Shown here: positions 62,405 to 64,000 of the stretch, piece after piece
Position numbering within the stretch: position 1 is the stretch's first letter
How the letters are laid out: the number at the start of each line of letters is the position of its first letter
Assembly: GCA_028282705.1 (NCBI GenBank)
Contig: JANQHI010000008.1
Span: 1-64,000, forward strand
Source of the DNA: Prolixibacteraceae bacterium
GTDB lineage: Bacteria > Bacteroidota > Bacteroidia > Bacteroidales > Prolixibacteraceae
DNA length: 64,000 nt
Direction: 5' to 3'
Translations under genes and position numbers: made by a program
Notes under the pieces: model-generated
Databases searched by the model: none
Seen by the model: the letters and a program-made list of their open reading frames with translations, nothing else
Told to the model about the DNA's origin: nothing

Positions 62405-64000
62405 TTGACGAAAACAGTTTTAACATATATCTTTCTTTTACTTACAGGAATAGCCTATTGCCAGGAAAATGTAAATAACTATTCAGTTGCGAATCCTGTA
62501 AGCCAATTCCCATATGATTCTATTTCAGACAACATTGATACCACATTTTTATCAACACTTTATATTACTGATACCATAGCAACAGATACATCACCAGAAC
62601 CAGTTGTTATTGCTGCACCTATTAACTATAACGCAGAAGATTCAATGGTAATATCAGCTGATGGGAAAAAAGCTTATTTGTATAACAATGCAAAACTGAC
62701 TTACCAAACCATTGAGCTGACTGCCTATTATATTGAATTTGACCTGGATACAAAGGAAGTATATGCTGAAGGGTTTACTGACAGTACAGGAACAGTGACT
62801 GGTACACCCATATTTAAAGATGGGAACGAGATGTTTGAGTCAAAAACATTGCGTTATAATTTTGAATCAGGAAAAGGCATAACCACTGATGTAAAATCAG
62901 AACAAGGAGAGGGGTTTGTACATAGTGACTGGACAAAAAAAATATCGGATACAGAGTACATTATGAAAACAGGCAAGTACACTACTTGTGATGCTGACCA
63001 CCCTCATTTTTACCTGCACCTGACCAAAGCTAAAGTTATCTCAAATAAGAAAATAATTACAGGGCCTGCTTATATGGTGCTTGAAGATTTCCCTTTGTAT
63101 TTCCCTGTGCTGCCTTTTGGGTATTTCCCAAGTTCAAAAACTTACTCATCAGGAATCCTAATACCATCATATGGAGAAGAACAAAATAGGGGGTTTTTCC
63201 TACAAGATGGTGGTTATTACTGGGCAGCAAGCAGGTATTTTGATATGGCTGTTAGGGGAGATGTATATTCAAAAGGCTCATGGGGTGCTAAATTCCACAC
63301 AAATTATAAGCTGAAATACAGGTTCAGTGGCAGCCTTGATTTCAAATACGCAAAAAACGTGTATGGGGAAAAAGGTACAGATACTTATAATCCTACAACA
63401 AATTTTTCAATTGTTTGGTCACATAGCCAGGATTCCAAAGCTAACCCAAGCAGGACATTTTCGGCTAATGTTAACTTTTCGACCAGTGGCTATGACAAGG
63501 AAAATGCGCGTTCAGCACAAAATTATTTGACCACCCAAAAATCTTCAAGTATATCTTACTCAAAACGCTGGGAAAATACACCACTTAGCATGTCAGCTAA
63601 CCTGAGGCATTCACAAAATTCGCGTGATTCCACGCTCACCCTATCATTGCCTGATATGACCATATCCATGTCAAAAATATACCCATTCAGGAGGAAAGTA
63701 AGAGTTGGGGGGACGCGGTGGTATGAGGAATTTGGGATTAGCTACACAGGGAACATTAAAAACTCGATAACTGCCAGGGAAGATGAAATTTTGGAGAAAT
63801 CATTGGTTGATGACTGGAAAAATGGGATTAAACATTCCACCTCTATTTCATTGCCTACTTTCAATATTTTAAAATATATCAATGTAAGCCCTGGATTTAG
63901 CTATAATGAGAAATGGTATTTCAGGACTACAAAAAAGGAATATGTAGGAGAAGACCCCGAATACAGGTCTCAGGGAATATTTACTTTAGAAAAACAGGTT
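62405..64000 (+). CDS. lptD: LptD-family LPS-assembly protein, 5' part (cut by window edge)
   Basis: Reading frame open to the right edge, 532 codons visible. Residues about 70-200 form the periplasmic OstA-like domain (DSMVISADGKKAYLYNNAKLTYQ, IELTAYYIEFDLDTKEVYAEG, ESKTLRYNFESGKGITT, GKYTTCDADHPHFYLHLTKAK) and then the barrel begins (LPFGYFPSSKTYSSGILIPSYGEEQNRGFFLQDGGYYW). This is the Bacteroidota LptD type, which inserts LPS into the outer membrane. No ATG precedes the signal peptide in frame; TTG at 62405 gives MTKTVLTYIFLLLTGIAYCQ, while GTG at 62384 would add seven residues. Confidence 0.88.
   Translation, partial: MTKTVLTYIFLLLTGIAYCQENVNNYSVANPVSQFPYDSISDNIDTTFLSTLYITDTIATDTSPEPVVIAAPINYNAEDSMVISADGKKAYLYNNAKLTYQTIELTAYYIEFDLDTKEVYAEGFTDSTGTVTGTPIFKDGNEMFESKTLRYNFESGKGITTDVKSEQGEGFVHSDWTKKISDTEYIMKTGKYTTCDADHPHFYLHLTKAKVISNKKIITGPAYMVLEDFPLYFPVLPFGYFPSSKTYSSGILIPSYGEEQNRGFFLQDGGYYWAASRYFDMAVRGDVYSKGSWGAKFHTNYKLKYRFSGSLDFKYAKNVYGEKGTDTYNPTTNFSIVWSHSQDSKANPSRTFSANVNFSTSGYDKENARSAQNYLTTQKSSSISYSKRWENTPLSMSANLRHSQNSRDSTLTLSLPDMTISMSKIYPFRRKVRVGGTRWYEEFGISYTGNIKNSITAREDEILEKSLVDDWKNGIKHSTSISLPTFNILKYINVSPGFSYNEKWYFRTTKKEYVGEDPEYRSQGIFTLEKQV

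Noticed and set aside
1-64000. tRNA, rRNA, prophage or restriction/defence cassette
   Set aside because: Scanned all spacers and gene products; none had a cloverleaf-like tract, phage structural genes or a recognised defence set. The FRG gene alone is not enough.

Overview
The window is a gene-dense chromosomal segment of a low-GC member of the Bacteroidota, probably a free-living or polysaccharide-using lineage; I cannot place it below phylum with confidence. Evidence for the phylum: a PorE-like TPR/propeller/OmpA protein (type IX secretion family), an ExbB-ExbD-TonB set with an adventurous proline-rich TonB, the zapA-rny pair preceded by a ZapB-like coiled coil, divergent tamB/tsaD, the Bacteroidota form of LptD, many secreted proteins with PD40 propellers, near absence of Shine-Dalgarno sequences, and -7 boxes of the TAnnTTTG type. 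No rRNA, tRNA, CRISPR array or prophage was seen.

Layout. 1-540: 3' end of an IS5-type transposase and intergenic repeat debris. 0.5-7 kb: serine dehydratase, PepD dipeptidase, YccF, a PD40 lipoprotein and a MATE exporter. 7-10.5 kb: a stand-alone NnrE-like protein and two carbohydrate-related secreted proteins, one of which looks like only the C-terminal part of a GH127 enzyme. 10.5-20.5 kb: Tricorn-type protease, FRG-domain protein, RimO, a DUF2179 membrane protein, RF3, and a secreted glutamine-amidotransferase-like protein. 20.6-22.8 kb: a two-gene unit coding for an unusual helical-repeat protein ending in a GH16-like fold with altered catalytic residues, and a single-domain PAS protein. 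22.8-34.6 kb: patatin/outer-membrane barrel, YitT, L19, C69 dipeptidase, M23 peptidase, ZapB-like/ZapA/RNase Y, SirB1-like protein, nucleoside phosphorylase. 34.7-45.3 kb: prohibitin homologue, thioesterase, PorE-like protein, odd thioredoxin-like protein, CE15-like esterase, methyltransferase, ExbB-ExbD-TonB, NhaD.

45.4-64 kb: tamB and tsaD diverge; then a four-gene nucleotide-sugar operon (GDP-mannose 3,5-epimerase, a cytidylyltransferase-GHMP kinase fusion, mannose-1-phosphate guanylyltransferase, L-fucose/L-rhamnose-type mutarotase) that meets pyrBI head-on. pyrB is preceded by a short leader reading frame, a U-rich tract and an intrinsic terminator, which looks like a transcription attenuator. 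YigZ, an EamA permease, DnaA, an MCE-domain protein and an N-acetylmuramoyl-L-alanine amidase follow, and the window ends inside an lptD gene that seems to start at TTG.

Most genes are ordinary housekeeping or envelope genes. The parts most worth following up are the helical-repeat/GH16-like/PAS pair, the GDP-sugar operon with its palindromic upstream region, the pyrBI leader, the GH127-tail lipoprotein, a 57-nt structured element between zapA and rny, and a dispersed intergenic repeat present in opposite orientations 10.5 kb apart.
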